Below the pieces are notes generated by a model that made no database searches, had not been told where the DNA came from, and saw only the letters and a program-made list of their open reading frames with translations. Of a stretch of 64,000 bases of DNA, positions 53,595 through 62,557 are shown piece by piece. This stretch comes from Acidobacterium capsulatum ATCC 51196 (GTDB lineage Bacteria; Acidobacteriota; Terriglobia; Terriglobales; Acidobacteriaceae). The position numbers and the translations under genes are program-made. Every line of letters starts with the position of its first letter. Within the stretch, counting starts at the first letter, position 1. The stretch is taken from the NCBI RefSeq assembly GCF_000022565.1, contig NC_012483.1:186001-250000 (forward strand), given 5' to 3'.

Positions 53595-54155
53595 ATGCAA
53601 TCTGAAGTAAAGCAGCCATGGTCCATTCGTTTGTTGGCCTTGCTTCTCTCCGAGCGTGATCGCGAAACCATCCCCGGTGATCTTCTCGAAGAGATGCACG
53701 CCAGGGTCCTGGAATCCGGGCCGCTGCGCGCGCGTCTCTGGTATGCGCGACAGTGGCTCAGCTTTATGCCCGCGGCTCTGCAGGCTACGTTTGCTCAGGC
53801 TCCGTTGCTGGTATCGTTGTGCAGCTTTACGGCAGTGTGCGCTCTGTGGCTGGGCATCATGGATCTGCGGCTGCAACATCCCGGATACCTTGGCCAAATG
53901 CTCATCGCGGCGCTCATCCTCGGCCAGGGAATGCTCACGCTGACTGCGCTGATTGTGCCCGGCAGCATTCTTCGCCAACTGGCACGTCTGGGCACGGTGG
54001 GCATTCTATGGCTGGCGCTGAAGGCATGGCTCGGTGTTCTGCACAGCGCGCACATGGAAGGTTACATCCTGCTCATCGCGCTGGCTCTGGTTGCACAGGC
54101 CATATGCACTCTGTTTGCTATGCCGCGCCGCCGGGCGCATTCATCCGCGCACTAG
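53595..54155 (+). CDS. Membrane protein resembling a stand-alone ABC-permease prefix domain
   Basis: The 186-residue protein starts WSIRLLALLLSERDRETIPGDLLEEMH, followed by ARLWYARQWL. This is the pattern found in the N-terminal prefix domain of acidobacterial MacB-like permeases (the ADOP type: RDRE...GDL.EE...WYWRQ). Here no permease core follows. Instead there are four or five membrane helices (for example LLVSLCSFTAVCALWLGIM and YILLIALALVAQAICTLF). ATG 53595 has GGAGGT seven bases upstream. It is coupled to padR, and its last 15 bases overlap the convergent histidine kinase gene. Function unknown. Confidence 0.75.
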   Translation: MQSEVKQPWSIRLLALLLSERDRETIPGDLLEEMHARVLESGPLRARLWYARQWLSFMPAALQATFAQAPLLVSLCSFTAVCALWLGIMDLRLQHPGYLGQMLIAALILGQGMLTLTALIVPGSILRQLARLGTVGILWLALKAWLGVLHSAHMEGYILLIALALVAQAICTLFAMPRRRAHSSAH

Positions 54156-55655
54156 CGCATCCTGCTGGTCCTCGGGCGGAATTCCGTCAAGGGGCAGAAA
54201 GATGCGAAAGACCGTCCCGCGTCGTTTGGCTCCCGTGGCTGTGCGGAACCGGATATGCCCGTGATGCTTGCCCACAATATTCTTCGTCGCCCATAAGCCA
54301 AGCCCGGTGCCGGTCTGTTCTTTGGTCGTCACAAAGGGTTCAAACATCCGTTCCCGCATGGCCGGGGCAATGCCCGTGCCCGTGTCAGCGAACGTGACAT
54401 AAATTCCTGCTACCGGATCATTCTTCCATCGATGGCCCTGCCGCAGGCGAACCCGCAGTGTGCCGCCATGCGATTGCATCGCATCAAATGCGTTGCCTGC
54501 CAGATTGGCAAATGCATGCCGCAATTCATGCTGATAGCACAGCAGGAGCGGAACCTTTTCATACGACCGGCTCAGCGTCATGTTGCCCGCTCGCAGCCGC
54601 GAGGCAAACAGCGGAAATACCGATTCGAGAATCTCCACCACATCCGCCCGCGCCGCAAACGTGGATTGCTTATGAAAGCGAAGAGTCTGCGTCACGACTC
54701 GCGAGACTCGGGTCAGCTCCCGATCTGCCTCGCTCAGCAGCGTCCGCGTCGAGGCATCCAGCTTCTCATCGCGAGAAGCCAGATACACGAGGTTGATCAC
54801 CGCCGCCAGGGGATTATTGATCTCATGCGCCATGCTGGCCGCGAACCGTCCGGCCGTATTCAGCTTTTCGGCCTGCAAAACAGCCTGCTCGCTCTGTTTC
54901 AGCGCCGACATATCTTGAATAAAGGCGATGTAGTCATCCTGCGAGCCTTCAAGCAGCGCATACCCGCACATGATCGGCACGCGGGTACCGTCCTTGCGCA
55001 CATATTCCTTTTCATACGGTGTGCAGCTGCCGCGCTCGGCTGCTTCGGCAATGTGGGCCTGATCGATCTGCCGGTACTCCGGCGGAGTCATCACGTCCCA
55101 CCGGACCAGTCCCGCTTCCAGGTCGGCTCTCGTGTAGCCGGTAATCCTCAAAAACTCGTCGTTCGCTTCAACAATCGCGCCAAACCTGTCCGGAAGGTGT
55201 ATGCCCATCAGGTCAGAGGCAAACAGCTTTGAAAAGCGGGACTTGGCCTTTTGCAGCTCCTGCTCCATGCACTTGCGCGCCGTGACGTCACGCGCCACGC
55301 CCACGGTCCCCAGCAGCGCTCCCGAGGCATCCCGCCAGGGGCTTTTTACGGTGTGCAGATGCAAAACCGCCTTTGAGAAAGCGACTTGCTCTTCATAGCT
55401 GACCGGAGCGCCAACCTTCATCACCTGCCGGTCCTGCTCCACCAGGCGATCCGCAATCTCGCGCGGAAACAACGCATAGTCATTCTTGCCGACGATCTCG
55501 TCCGGGTTCAGGCCCAGCAGGCGCGCGCCGGCCTCATTGATGGTCACGTAGCAACCATCCATATCCTTCATGAATACAAAATCGGTAGTGGCGCGAAAGA
55601 GCGCGTTCAACAGGTCATCATGAACTGAAGGGGTAGCAGATAGCGGCGGATGCAT
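54141..55655 (-). CDS. Soluble PAS-PAS histidine kinase (orphan)
   Basis: The 504-residue kinase has two PAS domains (about 15-130 and 140-265), then HisKA with the phospho-His in ASMAHEINNPLAAVINL and HATPase with ANLAGNAFDAM, DTGTGIAPAM and GTGLGLWATKNIVG. There is no membrane helix or receiver domain, and no response regulator gene is next to it, so its partner is elsewhere. The second PAS (FGAIVEANDEFLRITGYTRADLE) is of a type that may bind flavin or heme, which cannot be told from sequence alone. ATG 55655. Confidence 0.93.
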   Translation of the reverse strand: MHPPLSATPSVHDDLLNALFRATTDFVFMKDMDGCYVTINEAGARLLGLNPDEIVGKNDYALFPREIADRLVEQDRQVMKVGAPVSYEEQVAFSKAVLHLHTVKSPWRDASGALLGTVGVARDVTARKCMEQELQKAKSRFSKLFASDLMGIHLPDRFGAIVEANDEFLRITGYTRADLEAGLVRWDVMTPPEYRQIDQAHIAEAAERGSCTPYEKEYVRKDGTRVPIMCGYALLEGSQDDYIAFIQDMSALKQSEQAVLQAEKLNTAGRFAASMAHEINNPLAAVINLVYLASRDEKLDASTRTLLSEADRELTRVSRVVTQTLRFHKQSTFAARADVVEILESVFPLFASRLRAGNMTLSRSYEKVPLLLCYQHELRHAFANLAGNAFDAMQSHGGTLRVRLRQGHRWKNDPVAGIYVTFADTGTGIAPAMRERMFEPFVTTKEQTGTGLGLWATKNIVGKHHGHIRFRTATGAKRRGTVFRIFLPLDGIPPEDQQDALVRG

Positions 55656-56199
55656 GGATTGTGCGCACGAACCTCATCAGGGGTACGCCTTCCTGCACTG
55701 CAGCATTGTCCGTTCGCCGGGAAGGGGGTTATGAAGGGGCCTGTATTCCAGTTTCGTTAGTCTATGGATGAATCCGTCATAAGTCCAGTCTGCGGCGCCG
55801 GATTTCGCCCCAGATCCATTGTCTTCCGTGGACAGGGTCTGGTTCTGGTGGTTCTGGCGGGGGCCAACCCAACTCTCGTCAAAAGCAAAACCTGACGTGA
55901 TCTCTAAGCGCATCTATACAACCATTTGACCTGTAATGCATCGCGTAGTGACTTAGGGAGTTGAAACAGATCCTTCGTTCACTGGTAAGCAGAGATATCG
56001 CCTTTTGTCTTGACAATCCCTTTTCTCCATTACGATAATTCGGGTCGCAAACAAAAAGGTGGTTATTAAGTGCTGTCCAGGTTCGGCGGCATCAACCAAT
56101 AACTGCTAAACCACGGGAAAGTCATAGAGTTTATAGCACTTAGGGTCCGCATTGCGGTGGGTCGGTTTGCGGCAAGCCCAGGGGAGAGGTCTGTTGCAA
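55656..56199. other. 544-base gap upstream of the Oar-like receptor
   Basis: No gene is supported; the short frames seen lack ribosome binding sites. The right half is AT-richer and contains a near-consensus promoter (56010-56039) for the receptor gene and a 5' leader of about 155 bases. In the leader TAAGTGCT (56067-56074) can pair with AGCACTTA (56135-56142). The left half, before the histidine kinase, has nothing I can name. Confidence 0.6.
56010..56039 (+). promoter_or_regulatory. Strong sigma-70-type promoter of the Oar-like receptor gene
   Basis: TTGACA (56010-56015) is a perfect -35 box and GATAAT (56034-56039) a good -10 box, with 18 bases between them. Transcription would start near 56046, leaving a leader of about 155 bases before ATG 56200. 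Confidence 0.75.
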
Positions 56200-59100
56200 A
56201 TGAAATCGACACCATCAGGAAAATGTTTACCTTGGGCGGCAAGCTCTTGCGAATGCCACCATGCGCTCATGATTCCCGCAGCAAAGGGCAAAAGGCTCTG
56301 GCTTTTCATCGCGCTCATGGTGATATGGCTGACTGCGGCGACGGGCGCACATGCACAAACTCTCTACGGGTCCCTCACTGGAACAGTGACCGATCCAAGT
56401 GGTGCGGCGGTCGTGGGCGCGCGGGTGACAGCTCTCGCCGTTCAGACCGGCGTCAGGCATGTTACCGTGACGAACTCCAGTGGTATCTACCAGTTTCCAA
56501 ACCTATTGGCGGCAACTTATACCGTCACGGTGAAAGCGCCGGGCTTTGCGGGCCAGACCACCAACGATGTCATCGTGGAAGTGAACACACCCGTCCAACG
56601 AAACTTCCAGCTTGCGGTCGGCAAAGCATCGCAAACCGTAACCGTGACCACCGCCGCGCCGTTGCTGCAGACGGAAACAGCGACCGTGCAGACCAACATT
56701 ACGAATCGCCAGATTAAAAACCTTCCTATCTTCGGCAGCCAGGGTGCCAATCCTCAAAGACTGCTGCAGACTGTTCCCGGCGTCGGCCTGATCGCTGAAA
56801 CCAACTCCCTGGCCGCCAATCCGCAGAGAGCGGTGAATGCCCCTGTGAACGGCCAGTCCACCCAGGCCGTGGACACCCGCATCGATGGCGTTCTGGATGC
56901 CTATCCCTATCTGCCCGCGAACGTCGCCTACGTTCCACCTGCGGATGCGTATTCCACCATCCAGGCAGTCACCAACTCCTATACCGCTCAGGAGGGAATG
57001 GCGGGCGGTGCTGAAGTCAATATGAATATCAAGTCCGGCACGAATCACTTTCACGGTGACGTGCATTGGTCACACTTCGATCAGAACTTTGGAGCACGAA
57101 ACTACTTTCAGACCGATAAGACAATCTTTCCGCATAAAAACCGCAACAACCAGAATGAATATGGCGGATCCATCGGCGGTCCTGTCGTCAAGAACAAGCT
57201 CTTCTTCTTCTTCGACTTCGACCGCACCACGCAGCGGCAATTAGCCGGCCCGGATACGCGCACCTTGCCGACCGCCGCTATGGCCAACGGCGACTTTACC
57301 GCGCTGCCCGGTAACCCCGTCATCTACGATCCAGCCACGGGTGATGCAACCGGAAATAATAAAACGCAAATCTCCTGCAATGGCGTCCCCAACAAAATCT
57401 GTGCCAACCGCATCGATCCCGCCGCGGAAACCATGATCAAGCTGATGGCCCCCTTGTTCTCACAGGAAACGGCGACCAGCAACGGGCTGCTCAACTGGAC
57501 CGGCAGCGGAACGGCATTGTTCAATCGCAACAACAGCGACAGCAAGGTGACCTGGATCATCGGTCCTAAATCCATGCTGTGGGGCAGATACAGCTTCTCG
57601 AAGACACTCGTCTATGATCCGCCGCTACTGGGCGCCGCCATCGGCGATGCGACCAACGGAGGACAACTCGGCAATGCTCCTGGCCTCGTTCAGCAGGTTG
57701 GCATCGGCGCCACGCATAGCTTTACGTCCAATCTGCTCTTTGACTGGAATTTCGGATATACGAGACAGCGCCTTGGATCGACCTTTGATCTCACTTCGCC
57801 GCGCGGCCTCGATCAGTTAGGCATTCCCGGAACCAACAATGCCGGCACAACCGGCAGTCCGTCCCTCTATTACGGATGGCCCGGATTTTCTTTCTCGTCC
57901 AGCTACGGAGGCGACCTGAATATCGGAAACTCGCAAGTCGCCAATCCGTTTCTCTTCCGTGACGATATGTTCGTCTCTGACGCCAATGTCACGTGGATCA
58001 AAGGGAAACACAATATCAAAGGTGGCTTCGAGTGGTCCCACACCCTCATCAATCACTTCCAGGCGCAGGGCGGCATCTTCCAAAATGCTCGCGGACAATT
58101 CCAGTTCAACGGCTTCGCAACCTCACAATTCGGAAGCACCCCATCCTGGTTCAATGAGTGGGCTGATTTCCTGCTCGGCCTGCCACAGGAGACTGGAAAA
58201 GCGCGGCAGATCTTCAACCCCAATGCCGAGCGCTGGGGCACGTGGGGAGGGTATCTGCAGGATCAGTGGCAGGTCACTCCAAAACTCGTGATGACCTACG
58301 GCATTCGCTGGGAGCTCTATCCCTTCGGATACTCCGACAACGGCAAAGGACTCCGCTGGCTGAATTTGAACAGCGGAATCGTATCGATCGGTGGTTACGG
58401 GGGAGTGCCGCGCAACGATGGCATCAGCGTCGGTCATGGCCAGTACCAGCCGCGCGTCGGCATTGCCTACAACGTCAACCCATCAACAGTCATCCGTCTC
58501 GGCTATGGGTTGAGCGCCGATCCTTACAATGCCTGGCACGTTCTGCTCAACTCCTACCCGTCGATCATTCTCGATACCAACCTGCCGCAGAATCAGGCCG
58601 ACTATGTTCCCGCGGCTAGCCTCACCGGGCTGAATGGCTCAAATCTCGGCGGCGGAACTTATTCAGTTCCCACCGGTATTAAGCTGATTCCTTTGCCGGA
58701 TTTGAGCAGCGGAAGCATTGCCTTGCCCACCTCGGCAAGCACAACAACCATACCGAATCCATTCCACCGCGGCTATATCAGTTCTTACAACGTGACTCTT
58801 GAGCAGGAGTTCGGCAGAAATGCCGCCTGGACCATCGGGTATGTAGGCGACTACGACAGCAGCCCCATCACCAACATGAATGCAAACCCCTCAGCGCCCG
58901 GAGCAGGCAGCGCCGGAGGCATATTGAGCAAGCGATACGGTGCTAACTACACCGGCACCATCAATGAACTCAATCCCTTCAAATTCAGCCGCTATGATTC
59001 ACTGCAAACATCCTTCAAATACCATTTCGCCGGCGGCTCTATGCTCAACGTTGCTTACACCTGGTCCAAGGCGATGGATTACGCGGACAATCAGGACCTT

Positions 59101-59832
59101 GGCGGTCTCCTGATCCCCTATGCGCCGGACTACTACAAAGACTACGGTCCCGCCAGCTTTGATCGAGCAAACAACTTTGAGCTCTCTGGCGTGATGGCTC
59201 TGCCCTTCGGAAGAGATGGCCGCTGGGCAAAGAATGGCGTCGCGGGCCAGGTCCTCGGCGGTTGGTTCATTGACCCCATCGTCAGCATCATGAGTGGCAC
59301 TCCCTTCACGGTGAGTGCCGGTGGCAATCTCAATGCCAATGGATCTTCACAAACGGCCGATCTCGTTAAGCCTTTCAGGCTGACGCATGGAAAGCCGCCG
59401 CGCACAGGCACCACCTGCGCTCTCGGTGAAGCATCTTGCGAATACTTTGCGCCCAGTTCGTTTGCCGCGCCTCTCATCAACTCCACGAGTCCGGCTCACT
59501 TTGGCAACACCAACCGCGATGAATTTCGCGGTCCCGGTTACTTCAGCATGGACGTGAATCTGCAGCGAACCTTTAATGTCAGGAAGTTCGCATCGCTGGT
59601 GCTGCAGGCCGAAGCAATGAATCTTACCAATACGCCGCACTTTGGAAACCCGAACACCACATGCCCCAGCAACGCTACCGTGGCTGGGCCCATTGGCGGC
59701 ACCGGTCAAGTGTGCAACACCGGCAGCAATAACAACTTCGGCGTCATTACAGGAGTTGCCCAGCCCGGTGGATACTTCGGTCCTGATCCTGGCTCACGGC
59801 AGCTTTGGCTTGATCTGACCGTGGATTTCTAA
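56200..59832 (+). CDS. Oar-like TonB-dependent outer-membrane receptor
   Basis: This protein of about 1,210 residues has a signal peptide (RLWLFIALMVIWLTAATGAHAQ), then a carboxypeptidase-regulatory-like beta-sandwich (TLYGSLTGTVTDPSGAAVVGARV to about residue 130), a TonB plug (about 150-290, with NLPIFGSQGANPQRLLQTVPGV), and a long beta barrel ending in LDLTVDF with a terminal Phe. Such Oar-like proteins are greatly expanded in Acidobacteriota and probably import plant glycans or other large nutrients. ATG 56200 has GGGGAGAGG ten bases upstream; ATG 56269 would shorten the N-region of the signal peptide. It has a near-consensus promoter. Confidence 0.9.
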   Translation: MKSTPSGKCLPWAASSCECHHALMIPAAKGKRLWLFIALMVIWLTAATGAHAQTLYGSLTGTVTDPSGAAVVGARVTALAVQTGVRHVTVTNSSGIYQFPNLLAATYTVTVKAPGFAGQTTNDVIVEVNTPVQRNFQLAVGKASQTVTVTTAAPLLQTETATVQTNITNRQIKNLPIFGSQGANPQRLLQTVPGVGLIAETNSLAANPQRAVNAPVNGQSTQAVDTRIDGVLDAYPYLPANVAYVPPADAYSTIQAVTNSYTAQEGMAGGAEVNMNIKSGTNHFHGDVHWSHFDQNFGARNYFQTDKTIFPHKNRNNQNEYGGSIGGPVVKNKLFFFFDFDRTTQRQLAGPDTRTLPTAAMANGDFTALPGNPVIYDPATGDATGNNKTQISCNGVPNKICANRIDPAAETMIKLMAPLFSQETATSNGLLNWTGSGTALFNRNNSDSKVTWIIGPKSMLWGRYSFSKTLVYDPPLLGAAIGDATNGGQLGNAPGLVQQVGIGATHSFTSNLLFDWNFGYTRQRLGSTFDLTSPRGLDQLGIPGTNNAGTTGSPSLYYGWPGFSFSSSYGGDLNIGNSQVANPFLFRDDMFVSDANVTWIKGKHNIKGGFEWSHTLINHFQAQGGIFQNARGQFQFNGFATSQFGSTPSWFNEWADFLLGLPQETGKARQIFNPNAERWGTWGGYLQDQWQVTPKLVMTYGIRWELYPFGYSDNGKGLRWLNLNSGIVSIGGYGGVPRNDGISVGHGQYQPRVGIAYNVNPSTVIRLGYGLSADPYNAWHVLLNSYPSIILDTNLPQNQADYVPAASLTGLNGSNLGGGTYSVPTGIKLIPLPDLSSGSIALPTSASTTTIPNPFHRGYISSYNVTLEQEFGRNAAWTIGYVGDYDSSPITNMNANPSAPGAGSAGGILSKRYGANYTGTINELNPFKFSRYDSLQTSFKYHFAGGSMLNVAYTWSKAMDYADNQDLGGLLIPYAPDYYKDYGPASFDRANNFELSGVMALPFGRDGRWAKNGVAGQVLGGWFIDPIVSIMSGTPFTVSAGGNLNANGSSQTADLVKPFRLTHGKPPRTGTTCALGEASCEYFAPSSFAAPLINSTSPAHFGNTNRDEFRGPGYFSMDVNLQRTFNVRKFASLVLQAEAMNLTNTPHFGNPNTTCPSNATVAGPIGGTGQVCNTGSNNNFGVITGVAQPGGYFGPDPGSRQLWLDLTVDF

Positions 59833-59843
59833 AGCTGACGGAT

Positions 59844-59869
59844 GCGGGTGCGCCGTTGTGCGCGCCCGC
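59844..59869. terminator. Hairpin between the convergent receptor and AraC genes
   Basis: Bases 59844-59853 pair with 59860-59869 (10 base pairs, one G-U) around a CGTTGT loop. It fills most of the 40-base space between the two stop codons. No T-tract is present. Confidence 0.55.
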
Positions 59870-59872
59870 GCT

Positions 59873-60856
59873 TCATAAGTTCGATTCCGCGCCACCCTCT
59901 TCAACGGGCAGAGCCCGGTTGCGCCCATACTGGCGCGGAGAGCACCCCATTTCGCGCTTGAAAGCAAAGCCAAAGGCGCTCTCTGATTCATACCCCAGTG
60001 AAAAAGCAATCTCCGCCACGGAGTCCTTCGAGTGCATCAACTGGTCGGCAGCCAGCATCATGCGCCAGCGTGTCAGGTAGCTCATCGCCGGCAAGCCCAC
60101 TCGCTCTTTGAATCGTTGCGCAAAGGCCGAGCGCGACATGCCCGCCTGCTCCGCCAGTTCCTGCACGGTCCAGCGCTGTGCCGGAGCACGATGCATCGCC
60201 GCAATCGCGGCTCGCACCTGCCGGTCAGCCAGTGCAAACAGCCAGCCCACGGCACCGCTGGCAGAGTTTGCCACGTGGAGCTGTAACACCTCCACCAGCA
60301 TCATCTGCGCTAGATACTCGCCCATCAGCACGCTTCCCGGCCGTGGCTCGCGCACCACCTTCATCATCCGCTCCACATACCACTGCAAAACGGCGCGGTC
60401 CTCCGGATTGCGAATATGAATCACGGGCGGCAGCACTTCAGACAAGATGCTGGCGTGTTCGCCGCCAAAGCTGAAAATCGCGCTCAGCCCCAGGCAGCCG
60501 CCTCCACCCTGCCATGTCAGAATGCGCCCGTTCAGCGGTTCTTTGATCACCGACATGATCTCCATCGAGGGCAGATCGAGATCGCTGGCCAGCCGGTAGC
60601 CGCCCTCATGCGTCAGCACGACAAAATCACCAGCCTCCAGGCGCAGCGTCACATCCTCGGCATCCAGCCGAAGCCAGCAGCAGCCCGATATCACAGCAAA
60701 GCACTTGAAGCCCGCGCTCGGCTCAAACCCAAAGCACCATTCGCCGCCCGCATCGATCCCGCCCGTCATATAGCCACGCGGCTTCAGCAGCGACAAAACA
60801 TCCGACAGGGGATCAGCCCAATTTCTGGATGATCTCGATATGAATGCGGACTCCAT
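59873..60856 (-). CDS. AraC-family regulator with cupin-type sensor
   Basis: The 327-residue regulator has an N-terminal cupin (AraC-type arabinose-binding-like) domain, with GGEWCFGFEPSAGFKCFAV and LRLEAGDFVVLTHEGGYRLA, and a C-terminal double helix-turn-helix (RWTVQELAEQAGMSRSAFAQRF and SVAEIAFSLGYESESAFGFAFKREMG), ending with SPRQYGRN. It is divergent from an NAD-dependent epimerase gene across 53 bases, a usual sign that it controls that gene. The effector is unknown. Confidence 0.93.
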   Translation of the reverse strand: MESAFISRSSRNWADPLSDVLSLLKPRGYMTGGIDAGGEWCFGFEPSAGFKCFAVISGCCWLRLDAEDVTLRLEAGDFVVLTHEGGYRLASDLDLPSMEIMSVIKEPLNGRILTWQGGGGCLGLSAIFSFGGEHASILSEVLPPVIHIRNPEDRAVLQWYVERMMKVVREPRPGSVLMGEYLAQMMLVEVLQLHVANSASGAVGWLFALADRQVRAAIAAMHRAPAQRWTVQELAEQAGMSRSAFAQRFKERVGLPAMSYLTRWRMMLAADQLMHSKDSVAEIAFSLGYESESAFGFAFKREMGCSPRQYGRNRALPVEEGGAESNL

Positions 60857-60858
60857 CG

Positions 60859-60871
60859 CATAGATTCTATG
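60859..60871. promoter_or_regulatory. Candidate operator between araC-type and SDR genes
   Basis: CATAGA-T-TCTATG is a 13-base dyad with perfect 6-base arms, three bases upstream of the AraC-type start codon. It is suited to autoregulation or control of the divergent SDR gene; a nearby GTCCTACCGGAC adds a second, shorter dyad. Confidence 0.4.
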
Positions 60872-60909
60872 TCCTACCGGACGTACAGTCTGACACAGGA
60901 GAGTTAAAA

Positions 60910-61878
60910 ATGAGAGTCTTCGTTACAGGCGCCACAGGATTCATCGGCTTCGCCATCGTCAAAGAGCTCATCGCGGCCGGCCATCAGGTTGTTGGCCTCG
61001 CGCGCTCTGAGGCCTCAGGGCAAAAGCTCCTAGCTGCAGGAGCGCAGGTACAAATCGGCGATGTCGAAAATCTGGAGTCTTTGCGCCATGCCGCATCCCG
61101 CGCCGAGGGCGTCATCCACACCGCCTTCTATCACAAGATCTCCCACATGCCGCTTGGCACACGCCTGCGTGTCTTCTTGGGTGGAGCCCCCGGCGGCATC
61201 GTCGGCCGCTTCCTCTCCGCCGCTGTCACCGCGGATCGTCGCGCCATCGAGACCATGGCCGCCGCGCTGCCCGGCAAGGGCAGCCCGCTGGTCGCAACCT
61301 TTGGCACGCTCTCCATGCCCTTCGGCGTCCTCGCCACTGAAGACCAAAGCTACGACCGCGACCCCTCTGCTTTCGGTCTCGCGCGAGCCAGAAATCAGGA
61401 CGTCCTTGAGCAGCTGGCGGCACATGGCCTCCGCACTTCAGCCATTCGGCTCGCGCCCGTTGTGCATGGTCCCGGCGCCTACGGTCTGGCTTCAAGAATG
61501 ATCATGACGGCTCGCAAAAAGAAGCAGTCCGCCTACATCGGCGACGGCTCCAACCGCTGGCCCGCCGTGCATCAGCTCGATGCCGCGCGCCTTTTCCGCC
61601 TCGCGCTTGAAAAGAGCCCGCCTAATGGTGTCTATCACGGCGTCGCCGAAGAGGGAATTGCGCTCCGCGACATTGCCGAGGTCCTCGGGCAACGTCTCCG
61701 TGTCCCCGCAGTCAGCATCTCGCGGCAACAGGCCGCCAAATACTTCAGCTTCCTCGCGCCCGCCATTGCCGCGGACAATCCCACCTCCAGCCGCCTCACG
61801 CAGGAGCGGCTCGGCTGGAAGCCCTCGCAGATCGGCCTTCTCGCCGATCTCCAGCAGAGCGAATACATCCAACCCTGA
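60910..61878 (+). CDS. NAD-dependent epimerase/dehydratase-like SDR
   Basis: This extended short-chain dehydrogenase of 322 residues starts MRVFVTGATGFIGFAIVKELIAAGH, with the TGxxGxxG cofactor motif. QIGDVENLESLRHAA and GVIHTAFYHK follow. The usual YxxxK active-site pair is not obvious: the equivalent region reads PSAFGLARARNQDVLEQLA, lacking a clear Tyr-x3-Lys. It may be an atypical, NmrA/YwnB-like or non-catalytic member. Later motifs IRLAPVVHGPGAYGL and GDGSNRWPAVHQLDAARLF are typical of the family. ATG 60910 has AGGAGAG upstream. Regulation by the divergent AraC-type gene is likely. Confidence 0.88.
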   Translation: MRVFVTGATGFIGFAIVKELIAAGHQVVGLARSEASGQKLLAAGAQVQIGDVENLESLRHAASRAEGVIHTAFYHKISHMPLGTRLRVFLGGAPGGIVGRFLSAAVTADRRAIETMAAALPGKGSPLVATFGTLSMPFGVLATEDQSYDRDPSAFGLARARNQDVLEQLAAHGLRTSAIRLAPVVHGPGAYGLASRMIMTARKKKQSAYIGDGSNRWPAVHQLDAARLFRLALEKSPPNGVYHGVAEEGIALRDIAEVLGQRLRVPAVSISRQQAAKYFSFLAPAIAADNPTSSRLTQERLGWKPSQIGLLADLQQSEYIQP

Positions 61879-61903
61879 TTCGCCGTCACACCTTCACGCA
61901 GCA

Positions 61904-61928
61904 GGCCAGCCGTAACTCGCGGCTGGCC
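61904..61928. terminator. Hairpin between the SDR and cupin genes
   Basis: GGCCAGCCG (61904-61912) and CGGCTGGCC (61920-61928) form a perfect 9-base-pair stem with a seven-base loop between two convergent genes. No T-tract follows on either strand. Confidence 0.55.
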
Positions 61929-61996
61929 CGCGTGCACTCCTCGCTTCGGCGTTCGCTGGATGTTCCAGACAAAGCAATCCAGTTGAATCTCTGCGC

Positions 61997-62464
61997 CTAC
62001 GGCTTCCGCGCCGCCAGCGGAGGCCCGAGAATCCGTATGCCATACTCCACCGCCAGCTCCGCAAACGCCGCCGTGTTGCTTGCATCGTGAACCATCCGCG
62101 CGGCCAGCTCGGCAAAGTAGCGCTCGATGCCGCCGGGCCGCGCCACAATCAGCATGCGTCCTTCTTCTTCTGAAACGTTCATGAAGGTGTGCGGCACATC
62201 GGCGCGCGCATGCATCATGTCGCCGGGGCCAACCTGCGTCTGCTCGCCATCCAGCTCAAACAGAAACGTGCCGCGCGTGATGTAGAAGAACTCTTCAAAT
62301 CCATGCGCATGCAGAGGAGGCCCGTTGCGCGGCGGGCTCATGTCTTCCAAAATCGAGATTTAACCGTTGCCGTCAGACGCCAGTTTCACCAGCATCTCTT
62401 TGCCGATAAATCGAATCGGCTCGCCTGTCACGCTTGCTCCCGCACGAACCACGCAATCGGCCAT
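61997..62464 (-). pseudogene. Cupin-domain protein gene interrupted by an in-frame TAA
   Basis: From ATG 62464, with AAGGAG six bases upstream, the frame reads MADCVVRAGASVTGEPIRFI and on to ASDGNG, then TAA (62360-62362), then continues in the same frame ISILEDMSPPRNGPPLHAH to a normal end. Without the stop it would be a 155-residue quercetinase-like cupin with metal motif PPLHAHGFEEFFYITRG and a second His in VPHTFMN. Codon 35 is where the family would have a sense codon such as Ser (TCA to TAA needs one change). No frameshift is involved. A sequencing error is possible. Restart at ATG 62341 would give a truncated cupin. Confidence 0.85.
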
Positions 62465-62483
62465 GCATTTCTCCTTCGGCCAA

Positions 62484-62524
62484 AAACAAAATAAAAGCGG
62501 AGTCAGCATAACAGCCAACTCCGC
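62484..62524 (-). terminator. Intrinsic terminator after the Gfo/Idh/MocA gene
   Basis: On the minus strand an 11-base-pair stem (62514-62524 with 62497-62507, two G-U pairs) with a six-base loop is followed by TTTATTTTGTTTTT. It is 33 bases past the oxidoreductase stop and just before the broken cupin gene. Confidence 0.88.
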
Positions 62525-62557
62525 CTCTCGTGTGAATCTTTATCTCTCTGCTGAGCG

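Noticed and set aside
62360-62362. Recoding of the cupin stop as selenocysteine or pyrrolysine
   Set aside because: Those use TGA and TAG; this codon is TAA. A nonsense change or sequence error is simpler.
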